Below, piece after piece: positions 1 to 7,060 of a stretch of DNA of 10,217 nucleotides. A model generated the notes under the pieces. It was given only the letters and a program-made list of their open reading frames with translations. It ran no database searches and was not told the origin of the DNA. Within the stretch, counting starts at the first letter, position 1, and every line of letters begins with the position of its first letter. The position numbers and the translations under genes are program-made. Location of the stretch: NCBI GenBank assembly GCA_030672115.1, contig DAOVGZ010000029.1:1-10217 (forward strand). Reading direction: 5' to 3'. The DNA comes from a bacterium. GTDB taxonomy: Bacteria; Babelota; Babeliae; Babelales; Vermiphilaceae.

Positions 1-3
1 CAG

Positions 4-42
4 TTATTGTAATAAGCTTTTTTTTTAATCTTTTTACAATAA
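4..42 (+). repeat. Inverted repeat in the leader of the first gene
   Basis: TTATTGTAA (4-12) is exactly matched by TTACAATAA (34-42), giving a possible 9-bp, all A/T-rich stem with a 21-nt loop. It ends directly before the AAGGA ribosome site of the gene at 53. It could be a leader hairpin or part of an operator. The T-run at 18-26 may also be the tail of a terminator for a gene upstream of the window. Function is not shown. Confidence 0.3.
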
Positions 43-52
43 AAGGAATAAA

Positions 53-544
53 ATGAAAAAAATAACTCTTTTTTTTAACACACTTCTTGCAACAATACTT
101 ATAACCTCTGCTGCGCAAGCGGTGGATTTTTTAGCTTATGTAACAGTCAATAACAAAACACCATGGGACCTTAATATTTGGTGGAAAAATCATCACAAAA
201 GATATAATGCGGAAAATGCTTTTACACTCCTTAAAGGAGAAAATGAAACCTTCTTCCTTCATAAAGCTGCAATGAGTGGCCCACTACACGTAACCAAAGC
301 AGGTTTAAAACCATCACGAACTTATACTGTTTTTTCTACTCCAAAAGATGCTTACTTTTTACCAATTAATAAAAAAGGTGCTGTTTACAGAGCTCTAGAC
401 CTTGAACCTGCACTTGTTGGTAGAGGCTTAAGAATAAGACAAAGCTTCCCTGATTTTTATATTGAATTTGCAGGTCTTGAACTTTGGAAAGATCCTTATC
501 TTAAAATGAAAGAACGTCAAAAAAAAGTAACGGTCGAAGAGTAA
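53..544 (+). CDS. Small exported protein of unknown function, possible distant member of the WIHIWNNT family
   Basis: This is a 163-residue protein that I do not recognise. It begins with a classical signal peptide: MKK, a hydrophobic stretch at about 4-19, and an AQA cleavage site at 21-23. The mature part is therefore about 140 residues and exported. It reads like a small beta-rich domain: an alternating strand with N33-N34-K-T36 (YVTVNNKT), then KGENETFFLH, then a late FYIEF strand, and a lysine-rich tail. The same order of landmarks (strand with N-x-T, KG..TF.H, YIE) occurs in the two paralogs at 1306 and 1744, so distant homology is possible but unproven. The start is fixed by AAGGA at 43-47, 5 nt before the ATG. 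A strong terminator follows directly, so it is probably the last or only gene of its transcript. No promoter is obvious in the 52 bases before it. Confidence 0.85.
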   Translation: MKKITLFFNTLLATILITSAAQAVDFLAYVTVNNKTPWDLNIWWKNHHKRYNAENAFTLLKGENETFFLHKAAMSGPLHVTKAGLKPSRTYTVFSTPKDAYFLPINKKGAVYRALDLEPALVGRGLRIRQSFPDFYIEFAGLELWKDPYLKMKERQKKVTVEE

Positions 545-567
545 ACGGTACATCAAAAAATTTTTGC

Positions 568-605
568 AAGGGGAAGTTGCTTTTCAACTTCCCCTTTTCT
601 TTTTG
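568..605 (+). terminator. Intrinsic terminator after the first gene
   Basis: A perfect 12-bp stem (568-579 paired with 585-596, core GGGGAAGTTG) with a 5-nt loop CTTTT is followed by a T-rich run. It lies 24 nt after the stop codon of the gene at 53-544. The A residues before the stem would also support some termination in the opposite direction. Confidence 0.9.
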
Positions 606-636
606 AGCGATACAGCCTTTTAAAAATTCAATTTTA

Positions 637-666
637 TTGCAATCTGAAAACATTTATTGCTATCCT
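637..666 (+). promoter_or_regulatory. Possible promoter for the two-gene Cys-motif unit
   Basis: TTGCAA (637-642) and TATCCT (661-666) lie 18 nt apart, each matching 4 of 6 consensus bases. This would start transcription near 673, about 40 nt before the gene at 713. It falls between a strong terminator and the next gene, where a promoter is expected, but the match is weak. Confidence 0.3.
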
Positions 667-712
667 TACAGTAGGAATTCAATAAAAACGTTGTTGATTG
701 TAAGGGGATTGT

Positions 713-964
713 ATGGAAAAAAATATATTTGCTTATCTATATATGTTCACTATTTTTCTATGTATCTACACTACCACAAATGCATGTCCAACATGCGTTG
801 GAAGAATAAGACTTGGACATAAAAAACCTTTTTTTAAGCTTTATCGCCCTCATAGCAAATCTAAATATGCTAAAAAAAGAGACTTACTCAAAGAAGCCCT
901 TTCTTATAAAAAAACGGGAACAAAAAATGTTGAACTATTTAGTTCCCACTCATTTCAAAAATAA
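713..964 (+). CDS. Small exported basic protein with a CPTC motif after the signal peptide
   Basis: This is an 83-residue protein of unknown function. Its N terminus (MEKN, then a hydrophobic segment at about 5-19) looks like a signal peptide or anchor, with a plausible cleavage after A24. Cleavage there would make the mature protein begin with C25-P-T-C28. A CxxC at the very N terminus could bind a metal or form a disulfide; I cannot tell which. The rest is strongly basic (many K and R, such as KKPFFKLYRPHSKSKYAKKR). The start is supported by AAGGGG at 702-707, 5 nt before the ATG. It ends 9 nt before the next gene, which also encodes a Cys-containing exported protein, so the two are probably co-transcribed and may act together. 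The sequence before C25 (T-N-A) is not a good lipobox. Confidence 0.7.
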   Translation: MEKNIFAYLYMFTIFLCIYTTTNACPTCVGRIRLGHKKPFFKLYRPHSKSKYAKKRDLLKEALSYKKTGTKNVELFSSHSFQK

Positions 965-973
965 GGAATAAAA

Positions 974-1231
974 GTGAACATAATTAAAAAGATTTCGATT
1001 CTTTTTGTTCTAATATGCTCAATACATAATTTTTATGGACAAATTGGTTGTATGGATAACTCTCATCATCTTAAAACAGAATTTGACTCCAAAACATATC
1101 ACTATGTGCAATGCAATTGTGAATGCTCAAAATACAAACAATCATCTGACCGAGGAATTTGCTCAAACTGCAAACATTATCATGAGCCAATCAATATTGA
1201 AATTGTAAATGTTAGTAAAAAAGAAAAATGA
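974..1231 (+). CDS. Small exported Cys/His-motif protein (CNCEC ... CxxCxHxH)
   Basis: This is an 85-residue protein with a GTG start, placed by AAGGA (963-967) 6 nt upstream. A signal peptide (MNIIKK plus a hydrophobic core at 7-17) probably ends near G22-Q23. The mature part carries C26, then C47-N-C49-E-C51, a short linker with DRG, and C63-S-N-C66-K-H68-Y-H70. The spacing resembles a compact metal-binding knuckle (zinc ribbon-like), though disulfide bonding is equally possible for an exported protein. Function is unknown. It lies 9 nt after the CPTC protein gene and is probably translated from the same mRNA. It ends in TGA, showing that TGA is a stop here. A weak 6-bp hairpin (CGATAA 1239-1244 with TTATCG 1250-1255) follows the gene but is a poor terminator. 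Confidence 0.75.
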   Translation: MNIIKKISILFVLICSIHNFYGQIGCMDNSHHLKTEFDSKTYHYVQCNCECSKYKQSSDRGICSNCKHYHEPINIEIVNVSKKEK

Positions 1232-1305
1232 ACAATACCGATAAAAATCTTATCGTACATCTTTTGTAACAAACAAAATCTAAAAAAAATAATAAAGGAA
1301 ATAAA

Positions 1306-1719
1306 ATGAAAAATATACGTTATATACTTGCAGCTCTGATATTAAGCACTTCATACATCTCATATACCGGATGGATACATATTTGGAATAATACAAGCCA
1401 GGCTCTTGGATTTAAATATATATTGTCTGACCAAACGGCACGAAAGGCTATACGACAAAATCCTGTAGTATCTCCTTACATTCCCAAAGGATACATTCCA
1501 AAAGGAAAAGGCTATACGTTCCACAACATAGAAGATAATCCTAAAGAGTTACGTTTTTTAATTTTAAAAGGTATCGATTGGTACATCAAAGGAACAGTTG
1601 ACACCAACACTGGCCATTTTACAAATCGCTACATAGAAATACAAGATGCTCCAGATGACACATTAAAAGCTCGATGGTATTTTTTAGGAAATAAAGGTGG
1701 TTGGCACCCCTTAAAATAA
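1306..1719 (+). CDS. Small exported protein of the WIHIWNNT family, copy 1
   Basis: This is a 137-residue protein of unknown function with a signal peptide (MKNIR, hydrophobic 6-19). The mature part opens with W23-I-H-I-W-N-N-T30 at exactly the same residue numbers as in the next gene. Later landmarks shared with that gene are a KGxG-x-TFH segment and a C-terminal block N-R-YIEIQ-x-A followed by LKxRWYF and a final KGxW. In the last 34-35 residues about half the positions are identical between the two, so they are tandem paralogs. The alternating hydrophobic and aromatic pattern suggests a small beta-sheet domain, possibly a sandwich. The ribosome site AAAGGAA (1294-1300) sits 5 nt before the ATG. 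Both copies end before the terminator at 2175-2221 and probably share one mRNA. Confidence 0.85.
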   Translation: MKNIRYILAALILSTSYISYTGWIHIWNNTSQALGFKYILSDQTARKAIRQNPVVSPYIPKGYIPKGKGYTFHNIEDNPKELRFLILKGIDWYIKGTVDTNTGHFTNRYIEIQDAPDDTLKARWYFLGNKGGWHPLK

Positions 1720-1743
1720 TAATTTTTTAACGGAGGAAAAATT

Positions 1744-2133
1744 ATGAAAAAAAGCAACTATATTATCGCATTGATACTACTCATTATATCATTTTCATCA
1801 CAATCTGTTTGGATACACATTTGGAACAATACCGATAGCAAAATAGAAGTGGAATATAGTATCAAGTCTTTTTTATACCTTTATAAAAACCCAGAATGGC
1901 CTAACGTTAAAGGTATTATCAATCCAAAAAAAGGAATTACATTTCATTTTCAGTATGAACCAATAGATTTACAAATTAGTTCACATGATAAAAAAATATT
2001 AGGCAGAGGACGTATTAATATTTTTAATGGAAATTTACATAACAAATATATAGAAATTCAAAAAGCCAAAAATGGCAAATTAAAATATCGATGGTATTTT
2101 GGCTTTAGCAAAGGAAAATGGACAGGAATGTAA
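1744..2133 (+). CDS. Small exported protein of the WIHIWNNT family, copy 2
   Basis: This is a 129-residue tandem paralog of the protein at 1306-1719, 24 nt downstream with an excellent ribosome site (GGAGG at 1732-1736, 7 nt spacer). It has a signal peptide (MKKSN, hydrophobic 6-17) and then W23-I-H-I-W-N-N-T30. The middle differs strongly from copy 1, but KKGITFH and the C-terminal block (NKYIEIQ, LKYRWYF, SKGKW) are kept. Strong conservation at the two ends with a fast-changing middle suggests a fixed fold with variable surface loops, as expected for envelope or host-facing proteins; this is inference. Function is unknown. The unit is closed by a strong terminator. Confidence 0.85.
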   Translation: MKKSNYIIALILLIISFSSQSVWIHIWNNTDSKIEVEYSIKSFLYLYKNPEWPNVKGIINPKKGITFHFQYEPIDLQISSHDKKILGRGRINIFNGNLHNKYIEIQKAKNGKLKYRWYFGFSKGKWTGM

Positions 2134-2174
2134 TATTAACAGAAAACTTTAAAAAATAATTGTTCAAATAATAT

Positions 2175-2221
2175 AAAAAAAAGATGCTTCAAACTAAAAA
2201 AGCTTGAAGCATCTTTTTTTT
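2175..2221 (+). terminator. Intrinsic terminator after the WIHIWNNT pair
   Basis: GATGCTTCAA (2183-2192) pairs with TTGAAGCATC (2204-2213), flanked by eight A residues before and eight T residues after. The loop region contains AAAAA. Nearly the same sequence forms the terminator at 4445-4491 on the other side of the MutS-like gene: 29 of 33 bases are identical, with a paired T-A to C-G change in the stem. Confidence 0.92.
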
Positions 2222-2238
2222 ATATTTTTATTTTTAAA

Positions 2239-2266
2239 TTGTAAAAAAAGCAATCAGTCATATAAT
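2239..2266 (+). promoter_or_regulatory. Promoter of the MutS-like gene
   Basis: TTGTAA (2239-2244) and a perfect TATAAT (2261-2266) are 16 nt apart. Transcription would start near 2273, leaving a leader of about 37 nt that contains AGGA at 2301-2304 just before the ATG at 2310. It lies directly after a terminator, as expected for a separate transcription unit. Confidence 0.65.
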
Positions 2267-2309
2267 TACTCTAAAAACAATCACATTCTTATTAAACATT
2301 AGGATAATT

Positions 2310-4409
2310 ATGAAAAAATCATTTTATATAATTAAAAAAACAATTTTTATTTTCACAAGCATTATTTTTTTTAACTCAACTACACAATCAAATCTATTAA
2401 TCGATAATATTGCAAAACTTAATATGACAACTTTCCCTTGGGAAGAAAAAGAATGGGAAGAAAAAAATTATGGAGAATTTCTTAAAAAAAGTATCTATAA
2501 TAGAATTCATCCAAAACCTCGTAAAAAACGCCTTAACGCATTTGAATTTTACAAAAAGGCTGAAGTACAAAAGAAACAAAAAAAACTACCTATATTTACA
2601 GGACCAATGACATGGAGCGATTTAAATCTTTTTTGCGGAAACGAAAAAAAAGATTTTTATGTAGGAAAAATTATAGACAAAACAAATCTTGAACTCGGAA
2701 GCATAAGTCTTTTAAAAACACTTGCAAATCCATTAGATAACATTGATATTTTACAAGAACGACAACAAATAATAAAATATTTTATCAATAATGAGCAAAT
2801 CGCAAACATACTACAAAATACATTTGCTTCAACAATATTAGCAGAAAATGTAATGCTTTCATTTTGGCGAGTAGATAATTTCAAACATGCTTCTAAAAAA
2901 TTTTATTTTAATTTTCCAGGATCAAGCTGGCTTAACAAATATCGAAACCTACTTCTTATTAAAAGTATTACTGCCCACCAAAAAAGAATTGGTTGGATAA
3001 TTTCAGCAGGTCTCGCAACAGGAACATTGCTTACTTATAGCATGCTAAAGGCATGCAACATCAATATTTCTGAAAAACTAGAACTATGGGCAAAACATTA
3101 TAAAAGTGGAGTTGGTCAAGTTCTTTTTTCTCTTTTATCATTTAAAAAGCTTCAACCAGTTAAACAATATATTAATAAAATCACAAACAATAGACTTTTT
3201 GCTTGTATTAGTGCTGCTGGAATAGGAACAACATGTGCTCTTGGCATACCAGAATCATTACGCTGGAGTAATCAATGTTTTACAATAGAAGATTGTGTAC
3301 ACAAAATAATGGTTCAAGCCGCTCAGTTTGTCAAAACTATGCGCACAGCATATGAAACTATTAAGGCAGATAAAACTCTTTCAAACTATAAAGAATTTAA
3401 AGATCTAATTATTTTCTTTGAAGAAAAAGTTCCACAATCACAAAAACTTCAAGAACTTTTAAAACTTTTAAGTTACGACACATTTGGTGAAAAACCATCA
3501 TACTTTAGCCATAAAGGAAACATTCTTAGAACATTTCGCTTAATGCATGAAGTTAAATTTGAGTTTAAAAATGCTCTTATTTCTATAGGCGCTATTGATA
3601 AATGGCTATCAATAGCAAAACTTTATAAAGAATTTGAACATACAAACACTCCATTTTGCTTCACAGAGTACAAAAAATTAGAAAAACCATGTATTGACCT
3701 CAAAATGTTTTGGCACCCTTTGATTGATACCAAAAAAGCTATTCATAACTCTATCACTCTTGGCATAAACAACGAAAGACAAAATATTATTGTAACTGGC
3801 CCAAACGCTGGTGGAAAATCAACAACACTCAAAGCTATTGCTCTCAATATAATTTTATCACAAACATTTGGCATTACTTCTGCAAAAAATGCAACGCTTA
3901 CTCCATTCAGCCTTATTTCAACCTATTTGAATATTACTGACGATCTTGGTACAGGCAATTCACTTTTTAAAGCAGAAGTAAAAAGAACCGACGAACTATT
4001 ACAGGCAATTGAACAACTACAACCAGAGCAACATAAATTTGTAATGTTTGATGAGATTTTCAATGGTACCTCACCCCTTGAAGGCACAGCCTCTGCATAC
4101 AGCGTTGCAAAATATATATCCTCACAACAAAACACAATCTGCCTTGTTGCCACACATTTTAAACTTTTAACTGAGCTAGAAAACACAACAGATTCATTTA
4201 CTAACTATAAAGTATCAGTCGAACATCAAGAAAATGGAAAAATTTTCTATCCATACAAAATTGAAAATGGAATATCAGACCAACATGTTGCCATAGATAT
4301 TTTACGCAACGAAGGTTTTAACAGCTGTATTTTGAATGAAGCACAAGCAATTGTAAAAAAATTATCAACCACTAATAACGAAAAACAAACATCCCTCCAA
4401 TTAAAGTAG
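2310..4409 (+). CDS. MutS-like ATPase with an export-type N terminus and membrane segments
   Basis: This 699-residue protein has the core of the MutS family but not the mismatch-reading front end. A MutS core start is visible at 130-151 (LGSISLLK, then NPLDNID and QER). The C-terminal ATPase has Walker A GPNAGGKST (497-505), the trans-acting segment SLFKAE (551-556), Walker B FVMFDE (577-582), a GTSPLEG loop (586-592), the ATH switch (614-616) and the late GISDQH segment (654-659). The first 27 residues look like a signal peptide or anchor (MKKSFYIIKK, hydrophobic to about 22). Two more hydrophobic segments lie at about 228-247 and 294-313, inside the region that is the lever arm in true MutS. 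No Smr nuclease or FxE mismatch motif is seen. It is probably a membrane-bound ATPase rather than a repair enzyme; its substrate is unknown. It is a single-gene unit, convergent with ppsA. Confidence 0.88.
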   Translation: MKKSFYIIKKTIFIFTSIIFFNSTTQSNLLIDNIAKLNMTTFPWEEKEWEEKNYGEFLKKSIYNRIHPKPRKKRLNAFEFYKKAEVQKKQKKLPIFTGPMTWSDLNLFCGNEKKDFYVGKIIDKTNLELGSISLLKTLANPLDNIDILQERQQIIKYFINNEQIANILQNTFASTILAENVMLSFWRVDNFKHASKKFYFNFPGSSWLNKYRNLLLIKSITAHQKRIGWIISAGLATGTLLTYSMLKACNINISEKLELWAKHYKSGVGQVLFSLLSFKKLQPVKQYINKITNNRLFACISAAGIGTTCALGIPESLRWSNQCFTIEDCVHKIMVQAAQFVKTMRTAYETIKADKTLSNYKEFKDLIIFFEEKVPQSQKLQELLKLLSYDTFGEKPSYFSHKGNILRTFRLMHEVKFEFKNALISIGAIDKWLSIAKLYKEFEHTNTPFCFTEYKKLEKPCIDLKMFWHPLIDTKKAIHNSITLGINNERQNIIVTGPNAGGKSTTLKAIALNIILSQTFGITSAKNATLTPFSLISTYLNITDDLGTGNSLFKAEVKRTDELLQAIEQLQPEQHKFVMFDEIFNGTSPLEGTASAYSVAKYISSQQNTICLVATHFKLLTELENTTDSFTNYKVSVEHQENGKIFYPYKIENGISDQHVAIDILRNEGFNSCILNEAQAIVKKLSTTNNEKQTSLQLK

Positions 4410-4444
4410 TTGATGATAGCTAATTAAAAAAACAATCTTTCAAT

Positions 4445-4491
4445 AAAAAATAGATGCCTCAAACTGAAAAAGTTTGAGGCATCTATTTTTT
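4445..4491. terminator. Shared bidirectional terminator between the MutS-like gene and ppsA
   Basis: A perfect 15-bp stem (4451-4465 with 4471-4485, core GATGCCTCAAACT) has the loop GAAAA. Six A residues precede it and six T residues follow, so it works as a U-tailed hairpin from either strand. It lies between the stop of the MutS-like gene (4409) and the stop of ppsA (4495), only 85 nt apart, and probably ends both transcripts. Confidence 0.92.
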
Positions 4492-4494
4492 ATT

Positions 4495-6888
4495 TTATTT
4501 TTTATAACGCTTTAAAAATGGAACAATACTGTCCGCATTTAAAGATATAGATGAAATGCCATGCTCAATTAAAAACTGTGCAATCTCGGGCAAGTCTGAT
4601 GGCGCCTGGCCACAAATACCAATATACTTCTTGCTTGCAAGTGCACCTTCAACTGCCATAGCTAACATTTTCTTTACTGCAGGATCACGCTCATCAAACA
4701 AATGAGCCAACTGCCCCGAATCACGATCTACACCAAGCGTTAATTGTGTTAAGTCGTTAGAGCCTATTGAAAAGCCATCAAACAATTTCGAAAACTCATC
4801 AATTAAAATAACATTCGATGGAATTTCGCACATCATAACAATTTCAAGTTTATCTTTGCCGCGTTCAAGCCCAAACTCCTTCATAACCTCAAGTACTTGT
4901 TGCGCTTCTTTTATTGTCCTTACAAAAGGAACCATAATTTTTACATTTTCAAAACCCATAACTTCGCGCACTTTTTTGAGCGCAGCACATTCAAGCGCAA
5001 AAGCATCTTTATATTGCTCAGAATAGTAACGTGATGCTCCGCGGAACCCGAGCATCGGATTTTCTTCTTCTGCCTCAAAATAGCTTCCACCAATCAAGTT
5101 GCGATATTCATTTGTTTTAAAATCAGAAAGACGAACAATGACCGGTTTTGGCCAAAAAGCTGCTGCTAGAGTACCCACACCACAAGCAAGCGTATCGACA
5201 AAAAATTTCTTTTTATCATCATAAGCACAAGTAATATCTTCAATTCTTTTTTTTGTTTTTTCATCTTGTATTTTTTCTGGATGCACTAGAGCAAGTGGAT
5301 GAATTTCAATTGAGTTATTAATAATAAACTCTAATCGCGCAAGCCCAACACCATCTTGTGGTAGTGCAGCAACAACAAAAGCAGCATCTGGATCAGCAAT
5401 ATTAACCATTACATCTGGCTTTACTATGTTTGTTGAAATATTTTTTATATCAAGTTCTTTTTTTTCAAATGAAAATTCACCGTCATATACAAATCCAACT
5501 TTTCCCTGCGAGCAATCAATAGTAATTTTTTGTCCTTGTTTAATTACTTCTGTTGCCCCTTGTGCACCAACAATTGCAGGAAGATTCATTTCTCTGCTGA
5601 CAATAGCTGCATGACAAGTTCTGCCTCCTCGATTTGTCACAATACCAGCCGCTTTTTTCATCGCGGGAACCCAATCAGGATCAGTCATATCAGTGACCAA
5701 AATATCACCCTCTTGAACCTGATCAATATTATCAGCAGACTCAATAATACGTGCGGTACCAGATGCAATCTTTTGACCAATACTTTGTCCCGATAAAAAT
5801 GCTTGTGGTGCTTTTTCTTTCAGCTTATAGTGCGTCAAAAAACCATTTTCTTTTTTACTTGAATGAACTGTTTCTGGACGAGCCTGAAGAATATACAACT
5901 TTCCATCTTGCCCATCTTTTGCCCATTCAATATCCATGGGACTCCATGAACCTTTTAATTGAGAATAATGATCCTCAATAATTACAATTAAACGAGAAAG
6001 CTCTAAAACTTCACTATCAGTCAAAGAAAACTGACAACGCTGTTCATCTGAAACTGGAATCGTTTTAGTTGGTTCTTTTTTGTTATCTGAATATACAATT
6101 TTGCGATCTTTTTTTCCCAAACTACGTTTGACAATAGAAGCAAAACCTTTTTTTAATGTTGGTTTGTGTACCACAAATTCATCAGGTATCACTTCACCTT
6201 TTACAATCGATTCACCTAAACCAAAAGAAGAATCAATCACAATAACATCTTTAAATCCACTTTCTGTATCTAATGAAAATGCAACACCTGCCGTTGCTAA
6301 ATCAGAGCGAATCATTTTTTGCACACCAACAGATAATGCTACTTTAAAATGATCAAACCCCTGCTCTATGCGGTACGCTATTGCTCGATCAGTAAACAAT
6401 GAAGCCATTGCTTTTTTACATGATTCAATCAATGATTCATACCCACGAATATTCAAATAGGTTTCTTGTTGACCTGCAAAAGAAGCGGTTGGCAAATCTT
6501 CTGCCGTTGCAGAAGAACGAACAGCAACATCACATTCTTCTTGATCATAATGCTTACACAGCTGATCGTATGCTTTCTTTATTTCTTCCACTAAATCATC
6601 TGGCATATCTCCCTGCACAATTAATGCACGAATTTTTTTGCCAACACTACTCAACAATGCCGCTTGTTTATAATCTTTAAGCTCGCTCATAATTTTCTTC
6701 ATATCGTCAAGAAGATTATTATGATTAATATAGTACCAATAAGCTTGAGCCGTTACGGCAAATCCAGTAGGAACTTGCACCCCTTGTGAAGAAAGATCAG
6801 CAATCATTTGCCCAAGAGATGAGTTTTTTCCACCAACAGTTGGAGTATCTTGCAACTGTAATGTTTCAAACTTTTTTATATACTTCAT
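4495..6888 (-). CDS. ppsA: Phosphoenolpyruvate synthase (pyruvate, water dikinase)
   Basis: This enzyme makes phosphoenolpyruvate, AMP and phosphate from pyruvate, ATP and water, the entry step from pyruvate into gluconeogenesis in the cytoplasm. With the ATG at 6888 it has 797 residues, close to the roughly 790 usual for PpsA. All three parts are visible. The N-terminal ATP-binding domain has VGGKNSSLGQM (18-28), VAVRSSATAEDLPTASFAGQ (121-140) and the ILQARPET end (333-340). The phosphohistidine domain has GGRTCHAAIVSREMNLPAIVG with H426 as the phosphate carrier. The C-terminal PEP/pyruvate barrel has the GFRGASRYY, IGSNDLTQLTLGVDRDS and GICGQAPSD blocks, with C759 as the catalytic cysteine. 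The protein looks intact. It is divergent from the brnQ region and convergent with the MutS-like gene. Confidence 0.97.
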   Translation of the reverse strand: MKYIKKFETLQLQDTPTVGGKNSSLGQMIADLSSQGVQVPTGFAVTAQAYWYYINHNNLLDDMKKIMSELKDYKQAALLSSVGKKIRALIVQGDMPDDLVEEIKKAYDQLCKHYDQEECDVAVRSSATAEDLPTASFAGQQETYLNIRGYESLIESCKKAMASLFTDRAIAYRIEQGFDHFKVALSVGVQKMIRSDLATAGVAFSLDTESGFKDVIVIDSSFGLGESIVKGEVIPDEFVVHKPTLKKGFASIVKRSLGKKDRKIVYSDNKKEPTKTIPVSDEQRCQFSLTDSEVLELSRLIVIIEDHYSQLKGSWSPMDIEWAKDGQDGKLYILQARPETVHSSKKENGFLTHYKLKEKAPQAFLSGQSIGQKIASGTARIIESADNIDQVQEGDILVTDMTDPDWVPAMKKAAGIVTNRGGRTCHAAIVSREMNLPAIVGAQGATEVIKQGQKITIDCSQGKVGFVYDGEFSFEKKELDIKNISTNIVKPDVMVNIADPDAAFVVAALPQDGVGLARLEFIINNSIEIHPLALVHPEKIQDEKTKKRIEDITCAYDDKKKFFVDTLACGVGTLAAAFWPKPVIVRLSDFKTNEYRNLIGGSYFEAEEENPMLGFRGASRYYSEQYKDAFALECAALKKVREVMGFENVKIMVPFVRTIKEAQQVLEVMKEFGLERGKDKLEIVMMCEIPSNVILIDEFSKLFDGFSIGSNDLTQLTLGVDRDSGQLAHLFDERDPAVKKMLAMAVEGALASKKYIGICGQAPSDLPEIAQFLIEHGISSISLNADSIVPFLKRYKK

Positions 6889-6893
6889 GAGTG

Positions 6894-6900
6894 CTCCCTT
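6894..6900 (-). promoter_or_regulatory. Ribosome binding site that fixes the ppsA start
   Basis: Read on the minus strand, AAGGGAG (6900-6894) lies 5 nt before the ATG at 6888. The frame remains open up to a TTG at 6906, but that start would place this ribosome site inside the coding region and add six residues absent from normal PpsA starts. The ATG at 6888 (MKYIKKF) is therefore preferred. Confidence 0.85.
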
Positions 6901-6966
6901 TTTCAAAAAAACATATACTTTTTAGCTTTGCCTATACTACAGATACCGGTGTTACATTTGATATAA

Positions 6967-6995
6967 TTTACAAAATAACCCCTGTTGTTTATACT
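6967..6995 (+). promoter_or_regulatory. Promoter reading toward the small ORF and brnQ
   Basis: TTTACA (6967-6972) and TATACT (6990-6995) each match 5 of 6 consensus bases with an ideal 17-nt spacer. Start would be near 7002, just before the dyad at 7010-7026 and about 60 nt before the small ORF at 7061. A second candidate just upstream is an extended -10 (TG at 6959-6960, TATAAT at 6962-6967), so the exact start is uncertain. Confidence 0.6.
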
Positions 6996-7009
6996 AAAAA
7001 ACAGTTATC

Positions 7010-7026
7010 GACTGAACTGTTCAGTC
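7010..7026. promoter_or_regulatory. Perfect 7-bp dyad immediately after the promoter (operator or hairpin)
   Basis: GACTGAA (7010-7016) and TTCAGTC (7020-7026) are exact inverted repeats around CTG. The dyad lies about 8-24 nt after the predicted start of transcription, a common place for a repressor site. As RNA it would form a 7-bp stem with a 3-nt loop followed by a U-rich stretch (7027-7042), so it could instead be an early terminator or attenuator. The sequence does not decide between these. Confidence 0.45.
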
Positions 7027-7060
7027 TTATTATTCTTTTTTTACCTATCAAGGAGCTCTT

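Noticed and set aside
637..822. 61-codon open frame overlapping the start of the CPTC protein gene
   Set aside because: It has no ribosome site at its start, its peptide has no signal or motif, and it overlaps the better supported gene at 713, which has AAGGGG at the right distance.
713..964. Lipoprotein signal ending at C25
   Set aside because: The residues before the cysteine (T-N-A) do not fit the usual lipobox, and a normal cleavage after A24 explains the site equally well.
1239..1265. Terminator after the Cys/His-motif gene
   Set aside because: The stem has only 6 A/T-rich base pairs and the tail (TACATCTTTT) is not a clean T-run, unlike the other terminators here.
2310..4409. Calling this gene mutS (mismatch repair)
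   Set aside because: It lacks the mismatch-recognition domain and its FxE motif, and has a signal-like N terminus and hydrophobic segments. Only the core and ATPase are shared.
5426..6680. Several plus-strand open frames of 60-93 codons inside ppsA
   Set aside because: They lie opposite a fully conserved enzyme gene, have no ribosome sites and encode no recognisable features.
6889..6906. TTG start giving ppsA six extra residues
   Set aside because: The ribosome site AAGGGAG would lie inside the coding region; it is ideally placed for the ATG at 6888.
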